From Microbispora corallina (GTDB lineage Bacteria; Actinomycetota; Actinomycetes; Streptosporangiales; Streptosporangiaceae), in NCBI RefSeq assembly GCF_016863035.1, contig NZ_BOOC01000017.1, positions 1 through 64,000 of the forward strand: DNA of 64,000 bases. The letters run 5' to 3'. The notes beneath the pieces are model-generated. The model saw only the letters and a program-made list of their open reading frames with translations. It was not told the DNA's origin and searched no databases. Every line of letters begins with the position of its first letter. The first letter of the stretch is position 1. This document shows, piece by piece, positions 26,348 to 34,767 of this stretch. A program made the position numbers and the translations under genes.

Positions 26348-27526
26348 TTGATTCCTCCTGAAATTGGAACGAGGTTCGATCCGCTCGGTGGACGGCTGGC
26401 GAAAGGCGCGGCCGCCCTGACGCTCGCGGTGGCCGCGCTGTCGGTCCCGCTGCCCGCGAGCGCCGCGGCCCCGCCGTCGGGAGTCGGCGTGGCGCCGATG
26501 CGCGACGGCGTCCCCATCGTTCCGGCAACCTCCCGCCCGCACCGGTCCTGCCGCCACCACCCGGACAACCCGCGCTGCCGGCCGGGGCAGCATCGGGTCA
26601 GGCACCACCGCCCGGACGAGCACGCCGGGCCTGGCCGCCCCGAGGGGGGACGCCCCGCTCAGCCCGCCACGATCGGGGGCTCCTCGCCGCAGCACGCGAC
26701 GAACGGGGGCAACCAGGGCGGTCCGTGGGGGCCGCGGGGGACCTCCGGCGGCACCACGGGGAACGGGCCGGTCGTGCGCCACACGCCCGGCGTCGTCCAC
26801 GTGCCGGAGCACGACGGGGTGAGCCGGCCGCGTCCCGTGGCCGCCCCGACGGTGACGGTCACGCCGACCGTCTCCGCCACCCGGACGGTCGTCGCCACCC
26901 CGCGACCCGTGGCCACCCGGCGACCCGTGGCCACCCCGCGACCCGTGTCCACCCCGCCGCCCGTGGCCACCCGGCCGCCCGTGGCCGCTCGGCCGTCCCC
27001 CGCGGCGACCGCCGAGGGCACGCCGGCGACCGGCCTCGAGGCGACCGTCCCCGGTCCCGTGGTGGTCGTGCCGGCTCCGAGCCTGGGCTTGGGGCTCGAC
27101 CTGGGCCTCGACCTCGGTCTCGGCCTGGGCTCGGCGCTCGGGGGCTGCCCGCGCCAGTGCGTGCCGGCCGGGAACACCGGCGTCGTCGGGCCGATCGCCC
27201 AGACGGCCGGCGCCGTCTCGCCGTGCACGAGCACGCTGGTCGCCTCGCCGTGCGCGCAGAGCGTGGACGACGGCGCCGTCTCGCCGTGCGCGAGCACGCT
27301 GGTCGCCTCGCCGTGCGCGCAGAGCGTGGACGACTACGTCCGCGCCGCCGTCATCGCCGTCCTGGAGACCGGCACGCACATGGGTTGCCGTCCGGTGATC
27401 GCCGCGTCCGCCGCCGCGTCGGCCGCAGTGGCGACCCCGCGGCGGGCCTGCGCGTCGCAGACGATCATGCCGCTGCTGTGGCCGCGGTCGGCCGTCGCAC
27501 AGACGGAGGCGGCGCCCACTCCCTGA
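26348..27526 (+). CDS. Secreted low-complexity repeat protein
   Basis: A 392-residue protein of unknown function. TTG at 26348 is chosen because AGGGGATG lies upstream and a signal peptide (residues 16-40, ending ASA) follows. Segments in order: basic His/Arg/Pro-rich; Gly-rich; a V-A-T-x-x-P repeat tract (residues about 178-218); a short G-L-x-L-D-L-G repeat; then two nearly identical 21-residue units (A-V-S-P-C ... S-V-D-D) encoded by a 63-bp tandem duplication. Several Cys are confined to the C-terminal third. It may be a cell-surface or spore-associated protein; no family is recognised. Confidence 0.65.
   Translation: MIPPEIGTRFDPLGGRLAKGAAALTLAVAALSVPLPASAAAPPSGVGVAPMRDGVPIVPATSRPHRSCRHHPDNPRCRPGQHRVRHHRPDEHAGPGRPEGGRPAQPATIGGSSPQHATNGGNQGGPWGPRGTSGGTTGNGPVVRHTPGVVHVPEHDGVSRPRPVAAPTVTVTPTVSATRTVVATPRPVATRRPVATPRPVSTPPPVATRPPVAARPSPAATAEGTPATGLEATVPGPVVVVPAPSLGLGLDLGLDLGLGLGSALGGCPRQCVPAGNTGVVGPIAQTAGAVSPCTSTLVASPCAQSVDDGAVSPCASTLVASPCAQSVDDYVRAAVIAVLETGTHMGCRPVIAASAAASAAVATPRRACASQTIMPLLWPRSAVAQTEAAPTP
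27209..27334 (+). repeat. 63-bp tandem duplication inside the secreted protein gene
   Basis: Copies at 27209-27271 and 27272-27334 differ at only a few bases and keep the reading frame, adding one 21-residue unit. The near-identity implies a recent duplication. Confidence 0.9.
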
Positions 27527-27840
27527 CGCCGTCCGTCCGCGGGCCGGCCGCCGCTCCCGGCCGCCCGCGGACGGAGGCGCCCCCCGACGCGCCCCCCCAC
27601 CGCGCCCCCCCACAACGCCCCGCACCGCCCCCTCGCCAAGCCCCCGTACGCCCCCCGCCAAGCCCCCGTGCGCCCCCCCGCCAAGCCCCCCGTGCGCCCT
27701 CCGTCACGTGCTCCGCCACGTGCCCCGTCGCGCCCCGAAACGATCTTGACGTTTTCTTGACGCCCCTACCAGGCGAAACCCGTTCCCGGGCTCAGTAGGG
27801 TTCCTCTCGTCTTGACGGGCCTTTGATACGGAGTGGGCGC
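27527..27840. other. C-rich gap and promoter of APC permease
   Basis: A 314-bp gap. Positions 27570-27700 are extremely C-rich on the plus strand, with three CGCCAAG-containing units spaced 22-23 bp (27634, 27656, 27679). After 27735 the composition becomes normal and carries the paired TGACG sites and the promoter of the permease. Confidence 0.5.
27747..27762 (-). promoter_or_regulatory. Single pair of CGTCA half-sites, 11 bp apart
   Basis: On the minus strand CGTCAAG occurs twice with an 11-bp step, like the half-sites in the five four-site arrays of this island. Here only one pair is present and it points away from the permease gene, so membership in the regulon is uncertain. Confidence 0.4.
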
Positions 27841-29754
27841 ATGGTCCGGGTTGATCAGCACGTCCTGGCGAGGGACGGCGCGGTGCGGCGCTGGCTGCTG
27901 GAGGGGCTGCAGGCCGACCGCGGGCAGATCGAGCACGGCCCGCACCGCAAGCACCCGTGGTGGCAGGTGATGTGCCTCACGGGCGTCGACTACTTCTCGA
28001 CCCTCGGGTACCAGCCCGGCATCGCGGCCCTCGCGGCCGGGGCGCTGTCTCCGCTCGCGACCCTCATGCTCGTCCTGCTCACGCTGTTCGGCGCGCTGCC
28101 GATCTACCGCCGGGTCGCCGAGGAGAGCCCGAACGGCCAGGGCTCCATCGCGATGCTGGAGAAGCTCGCGCCGCAGTGGTGGGGCAAGCTGTTCGTGCTG
28201 GCGCTGCTGGGGTTCGCGGCCACCGACTTCGTCATCACGATGACGCTGTCGGCCGCCGACGCCACCGCGCACATCCTGGAGAACCCGTTCGTGCCCGCCG
28301 CCTTCGACGGGCAGCGGGTGCCGGTCACGCTGTTCCTGCTCGCGCTGCTCGGCGCGGTGTTCCTGATGGGCTTCAGCGAGGCGATCGGCATCGCCGTCGT
28401 GCTCGTGGGCGCGTACCTGGTCCTGAACGCGGTGGTGGTGGCGACCGCGCTGGTGCACGTGCTGGAGCACCCGCACGTGATGGTCGACTGGGAGCGGGTG
28501 CTGACCCACACCTACAGCAGCCCGCTCGCCATGGTCGGGCTGTCCCTCGTCGTGATGCCGAAGCTCGCGCTCGGCCTGTCCGGATTCGAGACCGGCGTGG
28601 CCGTGATGCCGGTGGTCCAGGGCGACCGGGCGCGCCGCATCGCCGGCACCAAGCGCCTGCTCACGGTGGCCGCCCTGATCATGAGCGTCTTCCTGATCCT
28701 GAGCAGCGTCGTCACGACCGTGCTGATCCCGGCGAAGGAGTTCGAGGCCGGGGGCAAGGCGTCCGGGCGGGCCCTCGCCTACCTCGCGCACGGCTTCCTG
28801 GGCGACTGGTTCGGCACGGTCTACGACGTCAGCACGATCGCGATCCTCTGGTTCGCCGGGGCGTCGGCGATGGCCGGGCTGATCAACCTGGTCCCGCGCT
28901 ACCTCCCGCGGTACGGCATGGCGCCGGACTGGACCCGCGCCGTCCGCCCCCTGGTGCTGGTCTTCAGCGTCATCGCGTTCGCGATCACGATCATCTTCCG
29001 CGCCGACGTGGACGCCCAGGGCGGGGCGTACGCGACGGGCGTGCTGGTCCTGATCCTCTCGGCGGCCGTCGCCGTGACGCTGTCGGCGTGGCGGCGGGGG
29101 AGGATCCGGGCCATCGCGGCGTTCGGGGTGATCGCCGCCGTCTTCGCGTACACGCTGGTCGACAACGTGATCGAGCGGCCCGACGGCGTGAAGATCGCGT
29201 CGTTCTTCATCGTGGCCATCGTCGTGACCTCGCTGATCTCGCGGGCGACGCGGTCCACCGAACTGCGGGTCAGCGAGATCCACTTCGACCCGCTGGCCGA
29301 GCGGTTCGTCAACGAGGCGACCGGCGAGATCCACCTGATCGCCAACGAGCCGCACCTGCGCGACCAGGACGAGTACAACGACAAGCGGCGCGAGCAGTGG
29401 CTGAACCACCGGCTGCGCAGCGACGAGCCCGTCATGTTCGTCGAGGTCACGGTCGTCGACGCCTCCGACTTCGAGACCGAGCTGCAGGTGCGCGGCGAGG
29501 AGCGGTACGGCCACCGGATCCTGCGCTACGAGAGCCCGACGGTGCCCAACTCGCTGGCCGCCCTCCTGCTCCGCCTGCGCGACCGGACCGGGCACGCGCC
29601 GCACATCTACTTCCACTGGACCGAGGGCAACCCGGTGACGGCCATGCTGCGCTATCTGCTGTTCGGCGGCGGGGACGTGCCCCCGCTCACCCGGGAGGTC
29701 CTGCGGCAGGCCGAGCCGGACGTCACCCGGCGGCCGCACGTCCACGTCGGCTGA
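27841..29754 (+). CDS. APC-superfamily permease upstream of kdp
   Basis: A 637-residue membrane protein with about 12 helices ([71 protein letters not shown]). A soluble C-terminal domain of ~190 residues starts near residue 450 ([18 protein letters not shown], ending RRPHVHVG). Conserved [20 protein letters not shown] in TM1 fits the APC fold. Annotated relatives are called amino-acid transporters, but placement 149 bp before the kdp operon suggests K+ uptake or its control. ATG at 27841 is preferred over TTG 27823 because GGAG lies seven bases upstream. Confidence 0.8.
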   Translation: MVRVDQHVLARDGAVRRWLLEGLQADRGQIEHGPHRKHPWWQVMCLTGVDYFSTLGYQPGIAALAAGALSPLATLMLVLLTLFGALPIYRRVAEESPNGQGSIAMLEKLAPQWWGKLFVLALLGFAATDFVITMTLSAADATAHILENPFVPAAFDGQRVPVTLFLLALLGAVFLMGFSEAIGIAVVLVGAYLVLNAVVVATALVHVLEHPHVMVDWERVLTHTYSSPLAMVGLSLVVMPKLALGLSGFETGVAVMPVVQGDRARRIAGTKRLLTVAALIMSVFLILSSVVTTVLIPAKEFEAGGKASGRALAYLAHGFLGDWFGTVYDVSTIAILWFAGASAMAGLINLVPRYLPRYGMAPDWTRAVRPLVLVFSVIAFAITIIFRADVDAQGGAYATGVLVLILSAAVAVTLSAWRRGRIRAIAAFGVIAAVFAYTLVDNVIERPDGVKIASFFIVAIVVTSLISRATRSTELRVSEIHFDPLAERFVNEATGEIHLIANEPHLRDQDEYNDKRREQWLNHRLRSDEPVMFVEVTVVDASDFETELQVRGEERYGHRILRYESPTVPNSLAALLLRLRDRTGHAPHIYFHWTEGNPVTAMLRYLLFGGGDVPPLTREVLRQAEPDVTRRPHVHVG

Positions 29755-29762
29755 CGGCCGGC

Positions 29763-29810
29763 CGTACGGAGAGCGTAAATACGCGCCGCCGGGCCGTATG
29801 GAACCCGTCA
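29763..29810 (+). promoter_or_regulatory. Four-half-site array A, kdp operon promoter
   Basis: Half-sites CGTAC (29763), CGTAA (29774), CGTAT (29795) and CGTCA (29806) are spaced 11, 21 and 11 bp and read toward kdp. A -10-like TTTGCT begins 34 bp after the last half-site start (29840). The layout equals arrays B-E and fits tandem dimers of an OmpR-family regulator such as KdpE. Confidence 0.75.
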
Positions 29811-29903
29811 AGGGTGACGATGACCCATGATTTCCGGTCTTTGCTGGTCCTGTGCCCCCCGGAGAGGGGGCCGGACGCAATCACTTAGGAACTAGGAGTG
29901 GGG

Positions 29904-29987
29904 ATGACGGACGTCATCTTCGTCGCCCTGACGGTCGCGATCTTCGTGATCATGGGGCTCGTCGTAAGGGCGGTGGAGCGGCTGTGA
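29904..29987 (+). CDS. 27-residue membrane peptide preceding kdpF
   Basis: A short ORF (start [17 protein letters not shown], end VRAVERL) predicted to be one transmembrane helix with a positively charged cytoplasmic end. ACTAGGAGTGGGG precedes the ATG with ideal spacing. Its stop overlaps the GTG of kdpF by four bases, so it is translated with the kdp genes. It resembles KdpF in size and topology but lacks the PERF-type end, so it is a second, distinct miniprotein. It may stabilise KdpA or the neighbouring permease; that is inference. Confidence 0.75.
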   Translation: MTDVIFVALTVAIFVIMGLVVRAVERL

Positions 29988-30073
29988 GCGCCGTCAACGC
30001 CATCGGCCTCGCCGTGTGCGCCGCGCTGGTGGTCTTCGTGGTCGCGGCCCTGCTGTTCCCGGAGCGCTTCTGA
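29984..30073 (+). CDS. kdpF: K+-transporting ATPase subunit KdpF
   Basis: A 29-residue single-helix subunit (begins [20 protein letters not shown], ends FPERF). KdpF lies beside KdpA and stabilises the Kdp complex. The C-terminal PERF is characteristic. GTG at 29984 overlaps the upstream peptide stop, and its own TGA shares a base with the kdpA ATG. Confidence 0.9.
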   Translation: MSAVNAIGLAVCAALVVFVVAALLFPERF

Positions 30074-31734
30074 TGGGTGCCACGGCGGCTGGAGTCGTCT
30101 TCATCGCCTCCCTCATCCTCGCGCTCGGCCTGACGTACAGGCCGCTGGGCGACTACATGTACCGGGTCTACAGCAGCAGGCGGCACACCGCGCTGGAGCG
30201 CGGGATCTACCGCCTGATCGGGGTCAGGCCCGACAGCGAGCAGCGCTGGGCCGTCTACGCCCGGGCGCTGCTCGCCTTCTCGGTGATCTCGATCCTCGTC
30301 GTGTACGGCATGCAGCGGCTGCAGGACAAGCTGTTCCTCAGCCTCGGCATGCCGCCGGTCACCGGCCACATCGCGTGGAACACCGCGATCAGCTTCGTGA
30401 CCAACACCAACTGGCAGGCCTACTCGGGTGAGTCCACCATGGGCCACCTCGTGCAGATGGCCGCACTCGCGGTGCAGAACTTCGTCTCCGCGGCGGTCGG
30501 CATGGCCGTCGCCGTCGCGCTGGTGCGCGGCTTCGCCCGGAGCAGGACCGACGAGATCGGCAACTTCTGGGTGGACCTGGTCCGCGGCACGGTCCGCATC
30601 CTGCTGCCGATCGCCGTCGTCGGCGCGCTGGTCCTGGTGGCGGGCGGCATCGTGCAGAACTTCGCCTCGCCCCACGAGGTGACCACGCTGACCGGCGGCA
30701 CCCAGGCGATCACCGGCGGCCCGGTGGCCAGCCAGGAGGTCATCAAGGAGCTCGGCAACAACGGCGGCGGCTTCTACAACACCAACTCGGCCCACCCGTT
30801 CGAGAACGCGACCGGCTGGACCAACTGGGTGGAGATCTTCCTCATCCTGCTCATCCCGTTCGCGCTGCCGCGCACGTTCGGCCGTCTGGTCGGGCAGAAC
30901 CGGCAGGGGTACGCGATCCTCGCGGTGATGGGCACCCTGGCCCTCGCCAGTGTCGTGCTGACCAACGTCTTCGAGCTGAGCGGCCACGCCACCGTCGTCC
31001 AGGCGGTGGGCTCCGCGATGGAGGGCAAGGACGTGCGGTTCGGCGTCCCCGACTCGGCGACGTTCGCCGCGGCCACGACGCTGACCTCGACCGGCGCGGT
31101 CAACTCCTTCCACGACTCGTTCACGCCGTTCGGCGGCATGATGACGATGTTCAACATGATGCTGGGCGAGGTGGCGCCCGGCGGCGCCGGCGCCGGCCTG
31201 TACGGCATGCTCGTGCTCGCGGTGATCACGGTCTTCGTGGCCGGCCTGATGGTCGGCCGGACCCCGGAGTACCTGGGCAAGAAGATCGGCTCGCGCGAGA
31301 TCAAGCTCGCCTCGATGTACTTCCTCACCACTCCGACCCTGGTGCTCGTCGGGATGGCCGTGGCGATGGGCAACCAGGCGGGGCTCGCCGCGATGCTGAA
31401 CAGCGGCGCCCACGGGTTCTCCGAGATCCTCTACGCCTTCACCAGCGCGTCCAACAACAACGGCTCGGCCTTCGGCGGCGTCACGGTCAACACCCCCTGG
31501 TACGACGTGGCGCTGGGCCTGTGCATGGCCTTCGGCCGGTTCCTCCCCATCGTCTTCGTGCTCGCTCTTGCCGGGTCCCTCGCCCGGCAGGCGCCCGTTC
31601 CCGAGTCGGCCGGGACCCTGCCGACGCACCGCCCGCAGTTCGTCGGGATGGTGGTCGGTGTGACGATCATCGTCGTGGCCCTCACCTTCCTCCCCGCCCT
31701 CGCGCTCGGGCCGCTCGCAGAAGGACTCTCCTAG
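30073..31734 (+). CDS. kdpA: K+-transporting ATPase subunit KdpA
   Basis: A 553-residue K+-channel-like subunit of the high-affinity Kdp pump. It has ten or more helices and the four pore-loop regions, visible as [53 protein letters not shown] and [13 protein letters not shown]. The ATG at 30073 overlaps the kdpF stop (TGATG) and has GGAG eight bases upstream within kdpF. Confidence 0.97.
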   Translation: MGATAAGVVFIASLILALGLTYRPLGDYMYRVYSSRRHTALERGIYRLIGVRPDSEQRWAVYARALLAFSVISILVVYGMQRLQDKLFLSLGMPPVTGHIAWNTAISFVTNTNWQAYSGESTMGHLVQMAALAVQNFVSAAVGMAVAVALVRGFARSRTDEIGNFWVDLVRGTVRILLPIAVVGALVLVAGGIVQNFASPHEVTTLTGGTQAITGGPVASQEVIKELGNNGGGFYNTNSAHPFENATGWTNWVEIFLILLIPFALPRTFGRLVGQNRQGYAILAVMGTLALASVVLTNVFELSGHATVVQAVGSAMEGKDVRFGVPDSATFAAATTLTSTGAVNSFHDSFTPFGGMMTMFNMMLGEVAPGGAGAGLYGMLVLAVITVFVAGLMVGRTPEYLGKKIGSREIKLASMYFLTTPTLVLVGMAVAMGNQAGLAAMLNSGAHGFSEILYAFTSASNNNGSAFGGVTVNTPWYDVALGLCMAFGRFLPIVFVLALAGSLARQAPVPESAGTLPTHRPQFVGMVVGVTIIVVALTFLPALALGPLAEGLS

Positions 31735-31736
31735 AC

Positions 31737-33887
31737 ATGTCGACCTCAGTGCTCGAAGCGCCGGAGCAGACTCCGGCTCCGCAGAAGGACGGGAAGGTCG
31801 GCGGCGGCCTGCTCGACCCGGCGCAGCTCGTCAGATCGCTGCCCGACGCGCTCAGGAAGCTGAACCCGGCCACGCTGTGGCGCAACCCCGTGATGTTCAT
31901 CGTCGAGATCGGCGCGGCGTTCACGACCGTGCTGGCGGTCGTCGACCCCTCGTTCTTCGCCTGGGCCATCGTGGTGTGGCTCTGGCTGACCGTCGTGTTC
32001 GCCAACCTGGCCGAGGCGGTGGCCGAGGGCCGCGGCAAGGCCCAGGCGGCCACGCTGCGGGCCGCCAAGCGCGACACCACCGCGCGCCGCCTGACGAACT
32101 GGACGCCCGGCGCCCACGTCTCCACGTGGGACTCGGTCGGCGCGGCGGACCTGCGGCAGGGCGACGTGGTGGTCGTCGAGGCCGGCGAGATCATCCCCGG
32201 CGACGGCGACATCGTCGAGGGCATCGCGTCCGTCGACGAGTCGGCCATCACCGGCGAGTCGGCCCCGGTGATCCGCGAGTCCGGCGGCGACCGGTCCGCG
32301 GTCACGGGCGGCACGAAGGTCCTGTCGGACCGCATCGTGGTGCGGATCACGCAGAAGCCCGGCGAGAGCTTCATCGACCGGATGATCGCGCTGGTCGAGG
32401 GCGCCAACCGGCAGAAGACGCCCAACGAGATCGCGCTCAACATCCTGCTGGCCGCCCTCACGATCATCTTCCTGGTCGCGACCGTGACCATGCAGCCGCT
32501 CGCGATCTACTCCAAGGCGCAGAACCCCGGCGTGCCCGACTCCCTCGCCCTCAACGGCGACGGCGTCACCGGCGTCGTGCTGGTCTCGCTGCTCGTGTGC
32601 CTCATCCCCACGACCATCGGCGCGCTGCTGTCGGCCATCGGCATCGCCGGCATGGACCGGCTCGTCCAGCGGAACGTGCTGGCCATGAGCGGCCGGGCCG
32701 TCGAGGCCGCGGGCGACGTCAACACCCTGCTCCTGGACAAGACCGGGACGATCACGCTGGGCAACCGGCAGGCGTCGGAGTTCCTCCCCGTCGAGGGCGT
32801 TCCCGAGGAGGAGCTGGCCCAGGCGGCCCAGCTCGCCAGCCTCGCCGACGAGACCCCCGAGGGCCGGTCGGTCGTCGTCTACGCCAAGCAGGCGTACGGC
32901 CTGCGCGAACGGCGGCCGGGCGAGCTCGCCCACGCCGAGTGGATCGCCTTCACCGCCCAGACCCGCATGTCGGGGGTGGACGTCGAGGGCCGCCAGATCC
33001 GCAAGGGCGCGGCCACGTCGGTCATGAAGTGGGTCCGCGACAACGGCGGCCACCCCACCGCCGACGTCGGCCACCTGGTCGACGGCATCTCCGCCTCCGG
33101 CGGCACGCCCCTCGTCGTCGGCGAGGTGGACAAGGGCGGCAGGGCCCGCGTGCTCGGGGTCATCCACCTCAAGGACGTGGTCAAGCAGGGCATGCGCGAG
33201 CGGTTCGACGAGATGCGCCGCATGGGCATCAGGACCGTGATGATCACCGGGGACAACCCGATGACGGCGCGGGCGATCGCCCAGGAGGCCGGGGTCGACG
33301 ACTTCCTGGCCGAGGCCACGCCGGAGGACAAGCTGGCCCTGATCAAGAAGGAGCAGGAGGGCGGCCGGCTGGTCGCGATGACCGGGGACGGCACCAACGA
33401 CGCCCCCGCGCTCGCCCAGGCCGACGTCGGGGTGGCCATGAACACCGGCACCTCGGCCGCCAAGGAGGCCGGCAACATGGTCGACCTCGACTCCAACCCG
33501 ACCAAGCTCATCGAGATCGTGGAGATCGGCAAGCAGCTGCTCATCACCCGCGGCGCGCTGACCACGTTCTCGATCGCCAACGACATCGCCAAGTACTTCG
33601 CGATCATCCCGGCGATGTTCGCGGCGGTCTACCCGGGCCTCGACGCCCTGAACGTCATGCGCCTGCACAGCCCGCAGTCGGCGATCCTGTCGGCGGTCGT
33701 CTTCAACGCCCTGGTGATCATCGCGCTGATCCCGCTGGCGCTGCGCGGGGTGCGGTACCGCCCCTCCAGCGCGTCCAAGCTGCTGTCGCGCAACCTCTAC
33801 GTGTACGGCCTCGGCGGCATCGTCGCGCCGTTCATCGGAATCAAGCTCATCGACCTCCTCATCCACTTCCTTCCGGGGATGCAGTAA
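31737..33887 (+). CDS. kdpB: K+-transporting P-type ATPase KdpB
   Basis: A 716-residue P-type ATPase that energises K+ uptake through KdpA. Visible landmarks are the actuator motif [20 protein letters not shown], the phosphorylation site [19 protein letters not shown] (Asp334), the nucleotide-domain [17 protein letters not shown], and [20 protein letters not shown]. Length and order of domains are normal. It starts two bases after the kdpA stop and ends overlapping the kdpC ATG (TAATG). Confidence 0.97.
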   Translation: MSTSVLEAPEQTPAPQKDGKVGGGLLDPAQLVRSLPDALRKLNPATLWRNPVMFIVEIGAAFTTVLAVVDPSFFAWAIVVWLWLTVVFANLAEAVAEGRGKAQAATLRAAKRDTTARRLTNWTPGAHVSTWDSVGAADLRQGDVVVVEAGEIIPGDGDIVEGIASVDESAITGESAPVIRESGGDRSAVTGGTKVLSDRIVVRITQKPGESFIDRMIALVEGANRQKTPNEIALNILLAALTIIFLVATVTMQPLAIYSKAQNPGVPDSLALNGDGVTGVVLVSLLVCLIPTTIGALLSAIGIAGMDRLVQRNVLAMSGRAVEAAGDVNTLLLDKTGTITLGNRQASEFLPVEGVPEEELAQAAQLASLADETPEGRSVVVYAKQAYGLRERRPGELAHAEWIAFTAQTRMSGVDVEGRQIRKGAATSVMKWVRDNGGHPTADVGHLVDGISASGGTPLVVGEVDKGGRARVLGVIHLKDVVKQGMRERFDEMRRMGIRTVMITGDNPMTARAIAQEAGVDDFLAEATPEDKLALIKKEQEGGRLVAMTGDGTNDAPALAQADVGVAMNTGTSAAKEAGNMVDLDSNPTKLIEIVEIGKQLLITRGALTTFSIANDIAKYFAIIPAMFAAVYPGLDALNVMRLHSPQSAILSAVVFNALVIIALIPLALRGVRYRPSSASKLLSRNLYVYGLGGIVAPFIGIKLIDLLIHFLPGMQ

Positions 33888-34765
33888 TGGAACGCCTGCC
33901 GAGCTGGCTCCGCCAGCACATCGCGGCGATCAGGGCGATCGTCGTGCTCACGCTGCTCCTGGGCGGCGTCTACCCGCTCGTGATCACGGGCGTCGCCCAG
34001 GCCGTCTTCCACGCCGAGGCGAACGGCTCCGCCGTCCAGAAGGACGGCAAGGACGTGGGGAGCGCCCTCGTCGGCCAGCTCTTCACCGACAAGAGCGGCA
34101 ACCCCGTCGCGGGGTACTTCCAGAGCCGGCCGTCCGCGGCCGGCGCCGGGTACGACATGCTGTCCACGGCCGCGAGCAACCTCGGCCCCGAGGACGTCGT
34201 GGACGTCCTCCCGGTCCCGGGGGCCAAGGACGACGAGGGCAACCCCGACACCGGCAGGCAGAGCCTGCTCACCCAGGTCTGCGCGAGATCCAAGGCGATC
34301 GGGGAGCTCGAGGGCGTCAGCGGGGCCCGGCCGTACTGTACGGCGGACGGGATCGGCGCGGTGCTGAAGGTCTTCCCGGCCGTCGGCACGCCGACCCGGG
34401 CCGTCAGCGTCAACCAGGCCTGCCCCGCGACCCCGTTCGTCGCCGTCTACGAGGGCGTGAAGGTCGAGTGCGGCAAGCCGGGCGAGGACTACTCGGCCGG
34501 CCGCACGGTCCCCGTCCGGGGCGGCGCGACCGCCGTGGTGCCGCCCGACGCGGTCACCGCGAGCGGCAGCGGCCTCGACCCGGACATCTCCGTGGCGTAC
34601 GCGGACCTTCAGGCGCCGCGGATCGCCCGGGAGCGCCACCTGCCCCTCGGGACGGTGCGGACGCTGATCCGGGAGCACACGACCGGCCGCGCCCTCGGTT
34701 TCATGGGCGAGCCCGCCGTGAACGTGCTCGAGCTCAACCTCGCCCTCGACGGGAAGCGGGGGTAG
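33887..34765 (+). CDS. kdpC: K+-transporting ATPase subunit KdpC, extended
   Basis: A 292-residue subunit with one N-terminal helix (IVVLTLLLGGVYPLVITGVA) and a periplasmic domain (GSALVGQLFTDKSGNPVAGY, FQSRPSAAGAGYD, SAASNLGP-like AASNLGPEDV). The C-terminal core (LDPDISVAYADLQAPRIARE, VRTLIREHTTGRALGFMGEP, VNVLELNLAL) is typical. About 90-100 residues (near 105-210, with four Cys) are inserted relative to the ~190-residue E. coli protein. KdpC stabilises ATP binding by KdpB. The gap to kdpD is two bases. Confidence 0.94.
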   Translation: MERLPSWLRQHIAAIRAIVVLTLLLGGVYPLVITGVAQAVFHAEANGSAVQKDGKDVGSALVGQLFTDKSGNPVAGYFQSRPSAAGAGYDMLSTAASNLGPEDVVDVLPVPGAKDDEGNPDTGRQSLLTQVCARSKAIGELEGVSGARPYCTADGIGAVLKVFPAVGTPTRAVSVNQACPATPFVAVYEGVKVECGKPGEDYSAGRTVPVRGGATAVVPPDAVTASGSGLDPDISVAYADLQAPRIARERHLPLGTVRTLIREHTTGRALGFMGEPAVNVLELNLALDGKRG

Positions 34766-34767
34766 CG

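Noticed and set aside
27209..27334. Direct repeats considered as CRISPR
   Set aside because: They are contiguous, in frame and without spacers, so they are a coding tandem duplication.
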